From Aquabacterium sp. OR-4 (GTDB taxonomy: Bacteria > Pseudomonadota > Gammaproteobacteria > Burkholderiales > Burkholderiaceae_C): 64,000 nt of DNA. The position numbers were made by a program, and so were the translations under genes. The notes beneath the pieces were generated by a model that made no database searches, was not told the origin of the DNA, and was given only the letters and a program-made list of their open reading frames with translations. Below, in pieces: positions 32,898 to 41,771 of this stretch; positions within the stretch are counted from its first letter, which is position 1; the number at the start of each line of letters is the position of its first letter. The stretch covers positions 372,001-436,000 of the forward strand of contig NZ_JAOCQD020000003.1 of NCBI RefSeq assembly GCF_025290835.2, read 5' to 3'.

Positions 32898-35060
32898 CTA
32901 TGGCTCGCCCAGGCCGAGGGCGCGTGCCACCACGCGCCAGTCGATCAGCTTGAAGTTCTGCGGGCCTTCGGGCGCGCGCTTGTGGCCGTCCTGCATCACC
33001 AGCAGGCCCTGCGGATAGGCCGCACCGAGCGCCGCGCCGCTCACGTCCAGGCCATCGGTCTCGGACACGCCGTCGATGCCGGCACCGGCGTTGTGGCCCA
33101 CGCGCAGTGCGCCGCGCACGCGGTAGGGCGGCTGGGCCTCGAGCACCACCACGCTGTGGTTGCCCTGGCTGGAGGCCACCAGCCAGCGCGCCGGCTGGCC
33201 CGGTGCGCCGGGGTACAGCGCCAGGCCTTCCACATCGGCCTGCAGCACGCCGCCCGCGCCACCGACCCGCAGCACCTCGGTCAGCCGCGGCTGCGGGCTG
33301 CGGTCGGCCAGGTCCAGCGCCCAGATGCCGCGGTCTTCCTCGCCGATGAACAGGCGCTGCGCGGCATCGTCGGCCACGCAGCCCTCGGGCTGGCTGGCCA
33401 TGGCCAGGCGCTGCACCACATCGGCCACGATGCGCCCGCCCTCCATGCGCAGCGCCAGGCGGTGGATGCGGCCGTCCTTGTCGTTGGCAATGGCCTCCAG
33501 GCCACCGGCCGGCGGCTGGTGCAGGCACAGGCCGTACAGGTCATCCAGGCCGCTGGGCAGGCGCGCACGCTCGCTGAAGCGGCCCTCGGCATCGGCCTCG
33601 AAGACCACCAGCGCACGCGCGTCGCGGTGCGTGGCCAGGGCCAGGTCGCGCGGGCGGTCGTCGCCGGGCAGGCGCACGCGCTGGCGCAGGTCCACGTTGT
33701 TGAGCCGGCCCACCGGCAGGCGCTGCAGCTCGCGGCCGTCCAGCGCGTAGACCATCAGGCCTTCGCGCTTGTTGGTGCCCAGCACGCGCGAGCGTTCGGG
33801 CGCCGCCGGGTGCACCCAGATCGCGGGGTCGTCGGCAGCGTCGCCGGCCTGGTGCACCGGCTCGGTCTGCGCGCTGGGGGCCACCACCGGCAGCGCCGGC
33901 GGCAGGCCTTGTGCGGCCGTGCCCGCCCAGTGCAGCGCCCGGGCCTGCCAGGCGGCCTTGGGCGTGCTGCGCCAGGCCAGCTGCCAGCCGCCGGCGGCGG
34001 GGGCATCGCCTGTGGCGCGTGGCAGCGCCAGCAGCTGCGGCTCGTCGCTGTCGGCCGCGCGGGGCACGGCCAGCGGCTTGCCGCTGCGCACCCAGGCCGG
34101 CTGGCCATCGGCGCTGCGCTGGCGCGCCAGCAGGTGCAGCTGGCCGGCCCGTGCATCCAGCACCGCCAGGCCGCCGGGCAGCAGGGCCAGGGCCGGATCG
34201 GCATCGCGCAGCGGGCCCAGCGGCTGCTGGGCCAGCAGCAGGTGGCGCTGCGGCATGCCTTCCGAATCGGCCCGCAGCGCCCACAGGCCCACGCCGGGCT
34301 CGTGGGCGTGCAGCCAGCCGCCGGCGTCATCGACCACGCAGCGTTCCAGGCCTGGCGGCAGGGCCAGGGTGCGCAGGCGCAGCGCCGGCTGGCTGCCCTG
34401 GGGGATTGGCGTGCCTTGCGGGCCTTGCGACCCTGGCGCGCCTTCGCTGCCTGCCGCGCGATCACGCAGCAGCCACTGCTCGGCCAGGCCCTCGTCGCCC
34501 ACCAGGAACACCTGGTCGGCGCCCTGCGCATCGCGGTACAGGCACAGCGTGCTCACGCGAAAGGCCGGCGATGGCAGCAGCGGCTGCGGCTCGGCCAGGC
34601 GCATCCGGGCCAGATCCACCCCCACGCCCAGCGTGCGCTGGCTGTCGGCATCGAGCAGCACGGCGCGCACCTGGCCGGCGGGGCCGGCGCGCCAGTCCAT
34701 CGCGCTGGCGCGCAGGGCCAGGCGGGCGCGCTCGGTGCCGTTGGCGTCGTGCAGGCGCAGCGCGCGCTTGTCGAGTGCCAGCCAGGCGCCGCCGGGCAAG
34801 GCGGCCAGGGCCTCGGTGCGGCCGATGGCGGCGGGCACGGCAGCGGCACTGGCCGTGGCCACGGCAGCATCCACCGCCGCCGCGCCGGGCTGGGCCGCCA
34901 GCGCGGCGCGGGTGGGGCCCAGGGTGGCGGCCAGCAGCGCCGCGCAGAACAGCGCACGGCGCAGCATCGCGCCAGGCACAGGGCCAGCACAGGCAACCAG
35001 GCGCCGGCCGCGGCCGCGGCAAGGCTTGGACGAAGCGATCATGGGCAACAGGCGGGTCAT
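32898..35060 (-). CDS. Beta-propeller phytase, two-domain type
   Basis: 720 residues from ATG 35060. The C-terminal half is a beta-propeller phytase: AGDAADDPAIWVHPAAPERS, TNKREGLMVYALDG, GRLNNVDLR, GLCLHQPPAGG, SQPEGCVADDAAQRLFIGEEDRGIW and a GIDGVSETDGLDV calcium-site region. The N-terminal half looks like a second, incomplete propeller, as in dual-domain phytases. The enzyme removes phosphate from calcium-phytate outside the cell. The start overlaps the TonB receptor stop (TGATG), giving translational coupling; an internal ATG at 34967 would give a textbook signal peptide (MLRRALFCAALLAATLG...), so either could be used. Confidence 0.87.
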   Translation of the reverse strand: MTRLLPMIASSKPCRGRGRRLVACAGPVPGAMLRRALFCAALLAATLGPTRAALAAQPGAAAVDAAVATASAAAVPAAIGRTEALAALPGGAWLALDKRALRLHDANGTERARLALRASAMDWRAGPAGQVRAVLLDADSQRTLGVGVDLARMRLAEPQPLLPSPAFRVSTLCLYRDAQGADQVFLVGDEGLAEQWLLRDRAAGSEGAPGSQGPQGTPIPQGSQPALRLRTLALPPGLERCVVDDAGGWLHAHEPGVGLWALRADSEGMPQRHLLLAQQPLGPLRDADPALALLPGGLAVLDARAGQLHLLARQRSADGQPAWVRSGKPLAVPRAADSDEPQLLALPRATGDAPAAGGWQLAWRSTPKAAWQARALHWAGTAAQGLPPALPVVAPSAQTEPVHQAGDAADDPAIWVHPAAPERSRVLGTNKREGLMVYALDGRELQRLPVGRLNNVDLRQRVRLPGDDRPRDLALATHRDARALVVFEADAEGRFSERARLPSGLDDLYGLCLHQPPAGGLEAIANDKDGRIHRLALRMEGGRIVADVVQRLAMASQPEGCVADDAAQRLFIGEEDRGIWALDLADRSPQPRLTEVLRVGGAGGVLQADVEGLALYPGAPGQPARWLVASSQGNHSVVVLEAQPPYRVRGALRVGHNAGAGIDGVSETDGLDVSGAALGAAYPQGLLVMQDGHKRAPEGPQNFKLIDWRVVARALGLGEP

Positions 35061-37684
35061 CAGAACAGCGCCATCTTCACCGACACGCGCAGGCTGCGGC
35101 CATAGCGCTCGTACTGTGCGTTGCGGCTGCTGCGGCCCTGCAGCACCTCGTAGGCCTGGTTCGTGAGGTTCAGGCCCTCGACGACCAGGGCCGTGTCCTT
35201 GGCCAGGTTGAAGCGCGCCGACACATCCCACTGCGTCTGCGGCGCCACGTACAGGTCGGCGTCGGCAGCGCGCGCATCGCCCACCTCGAGCAGGTAGCGC
35301 GACTTGTGATTGGCCGCCAGGCGCAGGCCCAGGCCGGGCGTTTCCCAGCCCAGCATCAGGTTCAGCACGCGCGACGACTGGCTGGGCAGCGGGATGCTGC
35401 GCTCCACGCGGCTGCCATCGTCCATGGCCGCGATACGCGCCTTCGAGTGGCTGAGCGTGGCATTGGCCGCGGTGACCAGGGCGTTCCACGGCCCCGGCAG
35501 CTCGCGCCAACTGCGCGACCAGGCCAGCTCCAGCCCGCTGACCCGTGCGCTGCGGCCATTGGCATAGGTGATGGCCTCGCTGAAATCGGCCCAGTCGCCG
35601 CTGCCGGCCACATCGGTCTGGTAGACGAAGTTGCGGATCTGCTTGTGGAAGGCGTAGGCCGACACCGCACCGGCATAGCCCAGCTGGCGCTCGAGGCCCA
35701 GATCGAGGTTGCGCGCGCGCAGCGGCTGGAGCAGCGGGTTGCCGAACTCGGCCTCGTCGCCATCCACCAGGCGTGCCGGCGAGAGCTGCTCGAAGGTGGG
35801 GCGCACCACGCTGTTCGTCCAGGCCGCACGCAGGCTGGTGGCGCGATCAAGGTCGTGGCGCAGGTGCAGGCCGGGCAGCCAGTGGCTGTGGCGGCTGTCC
35901 ACGCGGGTGGGCGTGAACTCGCCATCCACCAGGGCCCAGCCTTCGGTGCGCAGGCGGGTGCGCTCCATGCGCAGGCCGGCCAGCAGGTGGGTGGCGCCGA
36001 GATCCAGCTTGCCCTGCAGGTAGCCGGCGTCGATGCGCTCGCGCAGCGTCATCGTGGCCAGGCGCGACTCTTCGTCGTCGATGAAGTCATCGAGGTTCAC
36101 GCGGCCCAGCATGGCCAGGATGGGGGCCGAGGCGATGGCCGGCCCGAACTCGCCCAGGCCGTAGGCGGCCTGCCCCAGGTTCAGCGCGCTGAGGCTGCGC
36201 TGGGCATCGCTGAGCGCCAGCGGCGCCTCGTCCAGGTCTTCGAGCTTCCAGGTGGTCTGCTCGTTCGTCTTGCGGCGGTGGCTGGTCTTGGCGCCGAACT
36301 TCAGCTCGGCCTCGTGGCCGGCCAGCGCAAAGCCGCGCGAGAAATCCAGCCGCGCATGGCGCTCGCGGTCGATGGCCAGCGAGCGCTCGGCCTCGATCTC
36401 GGTGAGCAGGTAGCTGGCCGCGCGGTGGATCGCTGCCGGCGCCACCAGGCTCGGCGCGCGGGCGTTGGTGAAGCCCACGCCCGAGAACACATCGTCGGCC
36501 TCGAACACCGCCGCGGCAATGCGCTGCGGCAGCTTTTCGCGCGCCTGGCTCTGGCCCAGCTCGCCCTGCACACGCCAGTCGCTGGCGGCAGCGCCCAGGC
36601 GCCAGTCGCCACCGAGTGAGAACGCGCGGATGGTCTGGGTCTCGAGCCGGTCTTTCAGCTCGCGCACCGATTCGGCCTCGCCAGTGGCGCCGGCCGCCTG
36701 GGCCTCGTCAAAAGCGATGGCATGCGCCTGGCGCTGCTCCAGATCACTGAAGCGGCTGTAGGTGGCGCGTGCAAACCACTGCTGCAGCGCCGTGGGGCGG
36801 TACTCGAGGTTGGCGGCCAGGCCGCTGCGCTTGCGCGTGATGCGGTAGGCGCGGCGCTCGAACTCCGCCAGCGCATCGCCGTCCCAGGCGCCGCCGGTTT
36901 CCACGTTGTCGGAGCCGAAGGCGCGCTCCTCGTGGCTCAGGCCCAGGGCCAGGCCCAGGCGGCCACCGTCAAAGCGCTCGCTCCAGGCCAGCGCGGCATT
37001 CGGCCGGGTGCGGCCGGTCAGGCTGTCGCGGCTGGCACCCAGCTCGGCGCTGAGAAAACGCCCCGGCTGGTCAAAGGCCGAGAGCGTCTGCACATCGATG
37101 GTGCCGCCCAGCGAGTTGGCGTCCATGTCGGGCGTGAGGGTCTTGTGCACCACCAGCGCGCGCACCAGCGACGAGGGCAGCACATCCAGCGCCACCGCCC
37201 GGCGGCCGGCCTCGGGCGCCGGCACCAGCGCGCCGTTCAGCGTCACCGCGTTCAGGTCGGGGCCCAGGCCGCGCACACGCACATAGCGGCCCTCGCCCTG
37301 GTCGCGTTCGATCGAGACACCGGGCACACGCTGCAGCGCCTCGGCGGCGTTCTTGTCGGGCAGGCGGCCAATGCCATCGGCGCGCACCACGCTGATCACG
37401 CTGTCGGCCGCGGCCTGCTCGCGCAGTGCACGGTCGGTGGCCTCGGCCTGGCCGGTGATGACCACGGCCTGCACCGCCGCCGGCGGCGTGGCCTGGGCCC
37501 AGGCCATGTCACCGGCCGCGGCGCAGGCCAGCAGCGCGGCGGCGGCCACGTGGCGAAGCGGGCGAGCCGTGCGAACCGCGCGAACCGGGCGTACCGGTCG
37601 AACCGGGTGGGAGGGGTGTGCAGGGTGTGCCGGGCGCCGGCTGCTGCGGGCCGGGGTGAAGCTTTGATGGGCGGGGTACGGCAT
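35060..37684 (-). CDS. TonB-dependent outer-membrane receptor, phytase-linked
   Basis: An 874-residue receptor. A signal peptide (hydrophobic HVAAAALLACAAAGDMAWAQ) follows an unusual Arg/Pro-repeat N-terminus. The plug domain shows QAVVITGQAEATDRALREQ, NAAEALQRVPGVSIERDQGEG, RYVRVRGLGPDLNAVTLNG and DANSLGGTIDV; the barrel ends YGRSLRVSVKMALF with a terminal Phe. It is of the TonB-receptor group with oar-like repeats of strongly charged loops. The gene is directly coupled to the phytase, so it most likely imports phytate or its lower inositol phosphates across the outer membrane. ATG 37684 is chosen over 37744 on the basis of the signal peptide. Confidence 0.87.
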   Translation of the reverse strand: MPYPAHQSFTPARSSRRPAHPAHPSHPVRPVRPVRAVRTARPLRHVAAAALLACAAAGDMAWAQATPPAAVQAVVITGQAEATDRALREQAAADSVISVVRADGIGRLPDKNAAEALQRVPGVSIERDQGEGRYVRVRGLGPDLNAVTLNGALVPAPEAGRRAVALDVLPSSLVRALVVHKTLTPDMDANSLGGTIDVQTLSAFDQPGRFLSAELGASRDSLTGRTRPNAALAWSERFDGGRLGLALGLSHEERAFGSDNVETGGAWDGDALAEFERRAYRITRKRSGLAANLEYRPTALQQWFARATYSRFSDLEQRQAHAIAFDEAQAAGATGEAESVRELKDRLETQTIRAFSLGGDWRLGAAASDWRVQGELGQSQAREKLPQRIAAAVFEADDVFSGVGFTNARAPSLVAPAAIHRAASYLLTEIEAERSLAIDRERHARLDFSRGFALAGHEAELKFGAKTSHRRKTNEQTTWKLEDLDEAPLALSDAQRSLSALNLGQAAYGLGEFGPAIASAPILAMLGRVNLDDFIDDEESRLATMTLRERIDAGYLQGKLDLGATHLLAGLRMERTRLRTEGWALVDGEFTPTRVDSRHSHWLPGLHLRHDLDRATSLRAAWTNSVVRPTFEQLSPARLVDGDEAEFGNPLLQPLRARNLDLGLERQLGYAGAVSAYAFHKQIRNFVYQTDVAGSGDWADFSEAITYANGRSARVSGLELAWSRSWRELPGPWNALVTAANATLSHSKARIAAMDDGSRVERSIPLPSQSSRVLNLMLGWETPGLGLRLAANHKSRYLLEVGDARAADADLYVAPQTQWDVSARFNLAKDTALVVEGLNLTNQAYEVLQGRSSRNAQYERYGRSLRVSVKMALF

Positions 37685-38035
37685 GGGCTTGGGCGCGCTG
37701 GGCGTGTGGCAGGTTGGGCGTTCAATGAACGTGACGGGGCGCACGGTAGGCAGGCCGCATGAAGCTTGCGTGACAGGCCGGCGCGCCGCGGCGCGTTGGC
37801 AGCCGGCCCGACACCACGCTGAGCCCCTTGCACCCGGTCGGGCCCCGGCCCGTCACGCGGCCGCTCACCCGGCCCCTCCCCCGGCGTTCCTCCCGGCAAG
37901 GCCCAGGCCCGCCGCACGGCAGCGCGGCGCGGCGTGAGCTCTTTGAACCCCCCCGCCCCGCGCTGCGGCAACAGCGGCACAACTGTCATGCATGCGCCCT
38001 AAGCTGGTCATCCAGACGTCACACCCGCCGCACCC
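37685..38035. other. Divergent promoter region of receptor-phytase and GGDEF genes
   Basis: 351 bases without a gene. On the minus strand, 75 bases before the receptor start, lies a Pho-box-like site. Nearer the plus-strand gene, CTGTCAT (37983-37989), TGGTCAT (38005-38011) and ACGTCAC (38016-38022) fall on 11-base phasing, also reminiscent of Pho boxes but weaker. No clear -10/-35 pair was assigned. Confidence 0.5.
37759..37776 (-). promoter_or_regulatory. Candidate Pho box upstream of the receptor-phytase operon
   Basis: On the minus strand the sequence reads CTGTCACgcaaGCTTCAT. PhoB sites are two 7-mers CTGTCAT separated by 4 bases; the first half matches six of seven bases, the second four of seven. 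The position about 75 bp before the receptor start suits activation under phosphate starvation. Confidence 0.35.
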
Positions 38036-39079
38036 ATGTTCCAGCACCTTGCCTCGTCCGCCACCCGCCGCAGCGGCCTGCCGCACTGGCGTGCCCACCA
38101 GTGGCTGGCGTTGGGCCTGCTGGCCGGCTGGCTGCTGCTGGCGCTGCTGTTTGCGCAACAGGGCCTGCCCAAGCCGCTGGCCGCCTGGCATGCGCTGGAC
38201 ATCGCCGGCGAGGGCTGCCTGGCCCTGCTGGCCGGCGCCTGGGCCCTGGTGGTGCTGGACAGCCGCCCCGCCGGCCGCGTGACCCGCTGGCTGGGGGCCG
38301 GGCTGGCGCTGCTGTCGCTGTCGGCCGGGGCCGACCTGATGGACGAGTTTTTCACCCTGCCCGCGCAGGCCGTGCTGCTGCGCTGGCTCGAATCAGGGCT
38401 CACGCCGCCCGGCCTGCTGGCGCTGAGCGTGGGCCTGGTGCTGTGGCGGCAGGAGCAGCAGGTCATCGGCCTGCAGCTGGCCGGGCGCGAAGGCGGGCTG
38501 CGCGACCACCGCAGCTTTGACCAGCTGACCCGGCTGGCCGATGCCGGGCACTTGCGCCGCGTGCTCGAGCAGGCGCTCGACACGCCCGCCAGCGGCAGTC
38601 TGGTGATGCTGGAGCTGGCCAGCCGCAGTGCGGCAGAGCGACTGCACGGCCGCCGCGCCGGCCAGCAGCTGATGCGTGCCGTGGTGCAGATGGTGTTGCT
38701 GAACCTGCGCCCCGACGACCTGCTGTGCCGCTACGGTGGCGACCGCCTGGTGCTGTGGCTGCCCGGCACCCCGCTGGCCGAGGCACACCAGCGTGCCAGC
38801 GCCCTGCAGCGCATGGCCGAGGCCCTGCACACCTACGCGGCCCGGCATGGCCCGGCCCTGGGCGCGCAGCTGCGCGTGGCGCTGCAGCCTCTGGATGGCG
38901 AGGCACTGGCCCAGGCCGCCGCCGGCCGGCCGGCGCCCGGCCCGGCCGCTGCGGCGGCGGCCAGCGTCCAGGTGCGTGCGCAGGCGCCGCTCAGTGCGCT
39001 GTGCCGCCTGCTCGACGAGGCCGGCGGTCCGGGTGAAGCCAGCGCAGCCGCCACCGCCGGCTGCGCGGCCGCGCGCTGA
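38036..39079 (+). CDS. Membrane protein with degenerate GGDEF domain
   Basis: A 347-residue protein. Four or so hydrophobic segments (about 22-40, 54-74, 84-98, 124-137) precede a GGDEF-fold domain with FDQLTRLADAGHLRRVLEQAL. The signature reads RYGGDRLVLWLPG at 232-244, so GGDEF has become GGDRL, and the usual metal-binding Asp of the first strand is Glu193 in MLELA. It therefore probably has no diguanylate cyclase activity and may bind GTP or act as a protein partner. The C-terminus is Ala-rich. It is followed after 36 bases by an AraC regulator gene on the same strand. Confidence 0.78.
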   Translation: MFQHLASSATRRSGLPHWRAHQWLALGLLAGWLLLALLFAQQGLPKPLAAWHALDIAGEGCLALLAGAWALVVLDSRPAGRVTRWLGAGLALLSLSAGADLMDEFFTLPAQAVLLRWLESGLTPPGLLALSVGLVLWRQEQQVIGLQLAGREGGLRDHRSFDQLTRLADAGHLRRVLEQALDTPASGSLVMLELASRSAAERLHGRRAGQQLMRAVVQMVLLNLRPDDLLCRYGGDRLVLWLPGTPLAEAHQRASALQRMAEALHTYAARHGPALGAQLRVALQPLDGEALAQAAAGRPAPGPAAAAAASVQVRAQAPLSALCRLLDEAGGPGEASAAATAGCAAAR

Positions 39080-39115
39080 CCGGCGGCGCGCCTGTCTGTT
39101 GCGCCCGGCCACGCC

Positions 39116-40390
39116 ATGTTCACTGGCAGCACCCGCCCCGCCTGGTACGACGCCGGCACGCCGCTGATCCCCTCACTGCACCAGCCGGCGCTGGTGGCCG
39201 AGCACATGGCCGCCCACCTGGATGACCACCTGGATGAGCACCTGGATGACCCGCGCGCCTGGCAGGCCGGCGGGGGCATGCCGGCGTGCCGCACGCCGCC
39301 CGATGCGGCACTGGCCGCCTGGCTGGCCGGCAGCGGGCTGGCGCCCGAGCTCTTCGGCCCGCGCCCCGGCCTGCTGAGCCCGGCCCAATGGCTGGCACTG
39401 CTGGCCCGCGCCGAGCGCAGCCTGGCTGCGCCCGACACCGCGTTCGAGCTGGGGCGCATGCTGCTGCCCGGCCACCATGGTGCGGCCAGCCAGGCCCTGG
39501 CCCAGGCCGCGCACCTGGGCGAGGCCCTGCACCTGCTGCAGCAGCATGCCGCACGCCTGAGCCCGCTGCTCACGCCACGCCTTGTGCTGGCCGGGCCCGA
39601 GGCCGTGCTGCTGTGGACCGACGCCGTGGGCCTGGGTGCCCAGCGTGGCTTCGTGGTCGATCTGATGATGGCCGCGGTGGTCGGCATGGCCCAGTGGCTG
39701 GGCGGCGAGCGCCTGCCCTGGCGCCTGTGCTTCAACCGCGTGGCTCCGCGCCGCATCGAGCAGCACCAGGCCTACCTGGGCAGCGCGCTGCGCTTTGGCT
39801 GCCATGTCGACGCCATGATCCTGCCGCGCGAGCTGCTGCAACGCCGCTGGCCGGCCGCCGGGCAGGTGGGCGCAGCGGCCCGCCGCGCCGCGCGCCACGC
39901 GGCCGACGCCGAAACCGCGGCCCTGCCGCGCAGCCTGCTGGCGCTGCTGCACGAGCACCTGCACCAGCAGCTGTGGCCACGCGGGCCCGCCAGCGCCCAT
40001 GGCAACCCAATGGATGAGATGAGCGGCTTGCCGGGTGACGGCCTCAACCCGGCGCCGGCCGTTCCGGCCCCGCTGCCCGCACCCGGCCAGCCCTGCACCC
40101 TGGAGCATGCGGCCGCCGCGCTGGGCACCAGCCCGGCCACGCTGAAGCGGCGGCTGGCCGCCGAGGGCACGCACTTCCAGGCCGAGCTGGACCAGGTGCG
40201 CAGCCACCTGGCGCTGTACCTCTACCGCTACCGAGGCGCCGACAACGCCCAGGTGGCGCAGGCCCTGGGCTTTGCCGACGTGCCCAACTTCCGCCGCTCG
40301 TTCAAGCGCTGGACCGGGCTCACGCCGCAAAGCCTGCGCACCGGCCTGATCAGCCCCGGCCCGGCGCCCTGGCCTGCGGCAGCAGGCTGA
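39116..40390 (+). CDS. AraC-family regulator with Arabinose_bd-type sensor domain
   Basis: A 424-residue protein. The N-terminal about 250 residues have the pattern of the AraC-type arabinose-binding domain (PF12625): PDTAFELGRMLLPGHHGAASQALA, HLGEALHLLQQHAARLSPLL, FGCHVDAMILPRELL. The C-terminal AraC helix-turn-helix pair begins LEHAAAALGTSPATLKRRLA and ends VAQALGFADVPNFRRSFKRWTG. A Pro-rich hinge (AVPAPLPAPGQP) separates them, and an acidic/His stretch HLDDHLDEHLDD is near the N-terminus. Effector and target are unknown. It is in an apparent operon with the degenerate GGDEF protein. Confidence 0.85.
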   Translation: MFTGSTRPAWYDAGTPLIPSLHQPALVAEHMAAHLDDHLDEHLDDPRAWQAGGGMPACRTPPDAALAAWLAGSGLAPELFGPRPGLLSPAQWLALLARAERSLAAPDTAFELGRMLLPGHHGAASQALAQAAHLGEALHLLQQHAARLSPLLTPRLVLAGPEAVLLWTDAVGLGAQRGFVVDLMMAAVVGMAQWLGGERLPWRLCFNRVAPRRIEQHQAYLGSALRFGCHVDAMILPRELLQRRWPAAGQVGAAARRAARHAADAETAALPRSLLALLHEHLHQQLWPRGPASAHGNPMDEMSGLPGDGLNPAPAVPAPLPAPGQPCTLEHAAAALGTSPATLKRRLAAEGTHFQAELDQVRSHLALYLYRYRGADNAQVAQALGFADVPNFRRSFKRWTGLTPQSLRTGLISPGPAPWPAAAG

Positions 40391-40399
40391 GCCGGGCGT

Positions 40400-40463
40400 G
40401 GGGCGCGGCGCCCCAGGGCCAGGCTGCCGGCCGAATCCCCACACCCAGGCCCGGTGCCGGGCC
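40400..40463. terminator. Two strong GC hairpins between convergent genes
   Basis: GGGGCGC/GCGCCCC at 40400-40414 and GGCCCGG/CCGGGCC at 40448-40463 are perfect stems of 7 bp with tiny loops. They lie between the AraC gene and the convergent protease gene, so they may end transcription from both sides. No T tracts. Confidence 0.45.
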
Positions 40464-40468
40464 GCCCA

Positions 40469-41581
40469 TCACCACCACATCACGGCGGTCTCGCCCATGT
40501 CGCTGGCGTGATACAGCCGGATGCGCAGCACATAGGTGCGGCCCTTGTGCAGGCGCTGGCGGATCAGCGCATTGCGCTCTTCGCCACTGTCGTCGTCGGC
40601 GGTGAGGTACAGGTCCTCGGTGGCGGTGCGCTCGAACAGCGCGGCCACCACGTCGGCATCGCCAAAGGTCTGCATCCGGTAGTAGCGGCTGCTCTTGGGC
40701 TTGAGCAGCATGTTGATCTGGCCGCCAGCCGGCACATCGAAGCGCCGGGCCGTCAGCATCGGCAGCTCGGGCTCGGCAGCGGCGGTCAGGGGCGGGTAGA
40801 AGCTGCGGATCCATTCGCGGTCGCGCGCCGACAGGCCACCGGCCGGTTGCAGCGGCTGCACCTGGTAGATCGGTGGTGACTCGATCAGGCCGGCCTCGAA
40901 CGGGTAGTGCATGACCGAATCCTTGTCCCAGTTCGAGCCCTGCACGGTGTCGGCGTTGATCTTGCGGATGATGTTGTGAAACGTCACCTCGCGCGGCCAC
41001 TCGTTGGGTGGCTGGGCCAGCGCTGCATACACCGCCTCTTCGTTCCAGACGATGCCGGCCTTGGGGTTCTGGTGCTCGTGCGGCAGGCCCATGCTGTGGC
41101 CGATCTCGTGCGCGGCGGTCTCCCAGTCGAAGTTGCCTGCGGTCGGGTCGAGGTTCATGGTGGCGGCGTCGATGCCCTGGTCCAGCACATCGCGCCCGAT
41201 GTACGACCAGTGGCCATCGTTGCGCTGGAAGGCAATGCGCAGCTGCGCATCGGCACGCTTGGGCACTTCCTCGAACTTCAGGCCGATGCCCAGATCGACC
41301 CAGGCCTTCAGGCCGTCACGGAACACTTTCTTCTGCGCCTCGGTGCCCGCCAGATGCGCCAGGCCCGGCCGGTTCTCGAAGAAGGCGTAGCGCAGGGTGC
41401 TGCCGTTGACCCACTTGCGGTCGTTGACGATGATGGCCCGCATGCGATTGGCCGCCACGCCGGGCTTGAACGTGCGCGGCGCAGCCTCGCGCATGCTGCA
41501 ATAGTGCCGCAGGCGCAGCGGGCCACCATCGGCGCGCCCGATCGTGGCCCGGCCCGTTGCTGCTGTCTTTCTGCTTGCCAT
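40469..41581 (-). CDS. Astacin/matrixin-like zinc metalloprotease
   Basis: A 370-residue protein with the metzincin zinc site HEIGHSMGLPH at 158-168 followed by EHQNP, and a downstream Met-turn SVMHYPF. RYAFFENRPGLAH-type strands precede it, and the C-terminal 110 residues (from TARRFDVPAGGQINMLL) resemble a PPC-like beta domain often found on secreted proteases. Strikingly, no signal peptide is seen: the N-terminus is MASRKTAATGRATIGRADGG. ATG 41581 is chosen over 41599. Substrate is unknown. It could be exported by a leaderless route. Confidence 0.85.
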   Translation of the reverse strand: MASRKTAATGRATIGRADGGPLRLRHYCSMREAAPRTFKPGVAANRMRAIIVNDRKWVNGSTLRYAFFENRPGLAHLAGTEAQKKVFRDGLKAWVDLGIGLKFEEVPKRADAQLRIAFQRNDGHWSYIGRDVLDQGIDAATMNLDPTAGNFDWETAAHEIGHSMGLPHEHQNPKAGIVWNEEAVYAALAQPPNEWPREVTFHNIIRKINADTVQGSNWDKDSVMHYPFEAGLIESPPIYQVQPLQPAGGLSARDREWIRSFYPPLTAAAEPELPMLTARRFDVPAGGQINMLLKPKSSRYYRMQTFGDADVVAALFERTATEDLYLTADDDSGEERNALIRQRLHKGRTYVLRIRLYHASDMGETAVMWW

Positions 41582-41771
41582 GGTTCGCCTCCTGGGCATT
41601 GCCCGCCCGGGTGGGGTTCAGTGGTGGCGCAAGGCGCCGGTGGTGGCCCCGGGTGCTGCGCAGTCTGCGGCCACCACCCACGCGGCCACATCCGCACGGC
41701 TGAGGACGGGCACCGACAATGCCATGCACCAGCTGCTTGAATTTGAGCGCGTCAACACCACGTTAGGCCCC

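Noticed and set aside
37983..38022. Second Pho-box array in front of the GGDEF gene
   Set aside because: Half-sites are on helical phasing but match the consensus poorly, and the downstream gene has no link to phosphate; mentioned only in the gap entry.
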